From DATKEG01 sp035544515 (GTDB taxonomy: Bacteria > Acidobacteriota > Vicinamibacteria > Fen-336), in assembly GCA_035544515.1 (NCBI GenBank), contig DATKEG010000258.1:1-15392 (forward strand): a DNA stretch of 15,392 nt, given 5' to 3'. Below the pieces are notes generated by a model that did no database searches, was not told the origin of the DNA, and was given only the letters and a program-made list of their open reading frames with translations. The position numbers and the translations under genes are program-made. This document shows, piece after piece, positions 14,775 to 15,392 of the stretch. How positions within the stretch are numbered: position 1 is the stretch's first letter; each line of letters begins with the position of its first letter.

Positions 14775-14895
14775 GCACGCCTCCACGAACCCGGCAGTGG
14801 CCCGAATCTCGACGCTCGCGCTCGCCGAGTCCCTCGCCGTGGTCGCCGACGATCACCACCGCGGCCGGTCCCTCGACGCGCCTCGCCCAGGTACG
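14775..14895 (-). pseudogene. Possible sulfatase/alkaline-phosphatase-superfamily remnant between the tRNA genes
   Basis: On the minus strand at 14862-14821 one frame reads AVVIVGDHGEGLGE, which matches the DHGEGLGE metal-site motif of sulfatase and phosphotransferase proteins of the alkaline phosphatase superfamily. Nothing recognisable follows in frame (the expected HGE is replaced by RERR), and upstream similarity fades within about 10 residues. It may be a decayed gene fragment stranded beside a tRNA; chance in GC-rich DNA is possible. The rest of the 275-bp spacer (to 15049) shows no other gene. Confidence 0.3.
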
Positions 14896-15049
14896 GTTTC
14901 GTCGCGTACCGGCTGCGGAAGGGGCTCGGGAGGCTCATAGGCGCCGCTCTCGGACGAACGCCCGCGCTTCGCTCAGGGCGAGGCGTCGAGTCGTGCTAAC
15001 CTGTCCGCTGTCGCTCCCGCCGGTGCCGTCTGCGGCCCCACCCTCGCGC

Positions 15050-15142
<93 letters not shown>

Positions 15143-15209
15143 GAACGACTTACAGGGATTCCCGAGCAGGACAGACGGCCGGGCCGGGTTCGTGGTGAGC
15201 GCCTGGTGA

Positions 15210-15279
15210 GCCCCAGGACGCACGCGCCCGCCGGGAAGGGGTCAGGGCACACCCGGCCGCGCCCATCGCGTCCTGGGGC
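15210..15279. repeat. 12-bp perfect inverted repeat between tRNA-Ser(GCU) and the integrase
   Basis: GCCCCAGGACGC (15210-15221) and its reverse complement (15268-15279) are separated by 46 GC-rich bases. They lie in the 150-bp gap between the tRNA 3' end and the integrase stop. They could be recombinase arm-binding sites or a transcription-stop hairpin; there is no T-run. Confidence 0.35.
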
Positions 15280-15292
15280 CGGGAACGCCGCG

Positions 15293-15392
15293 TCAGGGCC
15301 GGTTCCCGCCTCGCTCGTGAAGCGTCTGGATTAGTGCCGCCGCGTCGCGCATGTCGCGCTCGTTCACGATCGCGTAGCGCGTGAAGATCTCG
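15293..15392 (-). CDS. Tyrosine-recombinase (phage-type) integrase, C-terminal 32 residues (runs off the window)
   Basis: The minus-strand frame ends at a TGA (15295-15293) and reads EIFTRYAIVNERDMRDAAAL before a short tail. This matches the end of tyrosine integrases, where the pattern F-x-RY-x-IV-x-E-x-D-(L/M)-R-x-A carries the nucleophilic tyrosine (Y6 of this fragment) and the closing helix. Such enzymes integrate genomic islands or prophages, often at tRNA 3' ends, and this one reads toward a tRNA-Ser gene. The other catalytic residues (R, H, R) are outside the window, so activity cannot be judged. Confidence 0.7.
   Translation of the reverse strand, partial: EIFTRYAIVNERDMRDAAALIQTLHERGGNRP

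Overview
The window is high-GC bacterial chromosomal DNA, apparently from a diderm. One protein has an outer-membrane barrel signature (signal peptide and a terminal Phe), several others are exported, and both tRNA genes encode their CCA end. GTG, TTG and probably CTG starts are used beside ATG. Taxonomy cannot be fixed from the sequence. A soil or subsurface lineage such as Rokubacteria/Methylomirabilota is my guess, not a result.

Layout. 1-1524: the 5' end of galU (minus) diverges from serS (plus, GTG start). 1616-3759: a two-gene minus-strand operon of multi-pass membrane proteins, a DUF2157-type protein followed by a partner with a glycine-rich C-terminal tail. 3962-4879: an exported outer-membrane beta-barrel protein. 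4881-9325: a redox block bracketed by two exact 57-bp direct repeats. It holds a periplasmic PQQ-type sugar/sorbosone dehydrogenase, a seven-heme cytochrome c downstream of it in the same operon, and a divergent molybdopterin oxidoreductase. 9270-14264: a minus-strand operon of four genes, each overlapping the next by 4 bp, encoding a GAF-domain protein and three exported amidohydrolase-family paralogues. Only the middle paralogue keeps the metal-binding residues. 14314-14676: a small low-molecular-weight tyrosine-phosphatase-like gene sharing a bidirectional promoter with the operon. 14690-15142: tRNA-Ser(UGA) and tRNA-Ser(GCU). 15293-15392: the C-terminus of a tyrosine-recombinase integrase facing the second tRNA, the usual edge of an integrated element.

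The most interesting feature is the repeat-bounded redox block. The repeat is the last 17 codons and stop of the third amidohydrolase gene; the orphan copy begins one base after the stop of the barrel gene. Removing the block and one repeat leaves the barrel gene and the amidohydrolase operon converging with their stop codons 2 bp apart. This looks like insertion of a three-gene electron-transfer module at a gene 3' end, leaving att-like repeats, although an assembly artefact must be excluded. The seven-heme cytochrome is easily missed because its full reading frame has no ATG, GTG or TTG start ahead of the signal peptide.

A second unusual system is the amidohydrolase trio: one apparently catalytic exported metallo-hydrolase flanked by two similar-sized paralogues that have lost every recognisable metal ligand, translationally coupled behind a GAF protein.
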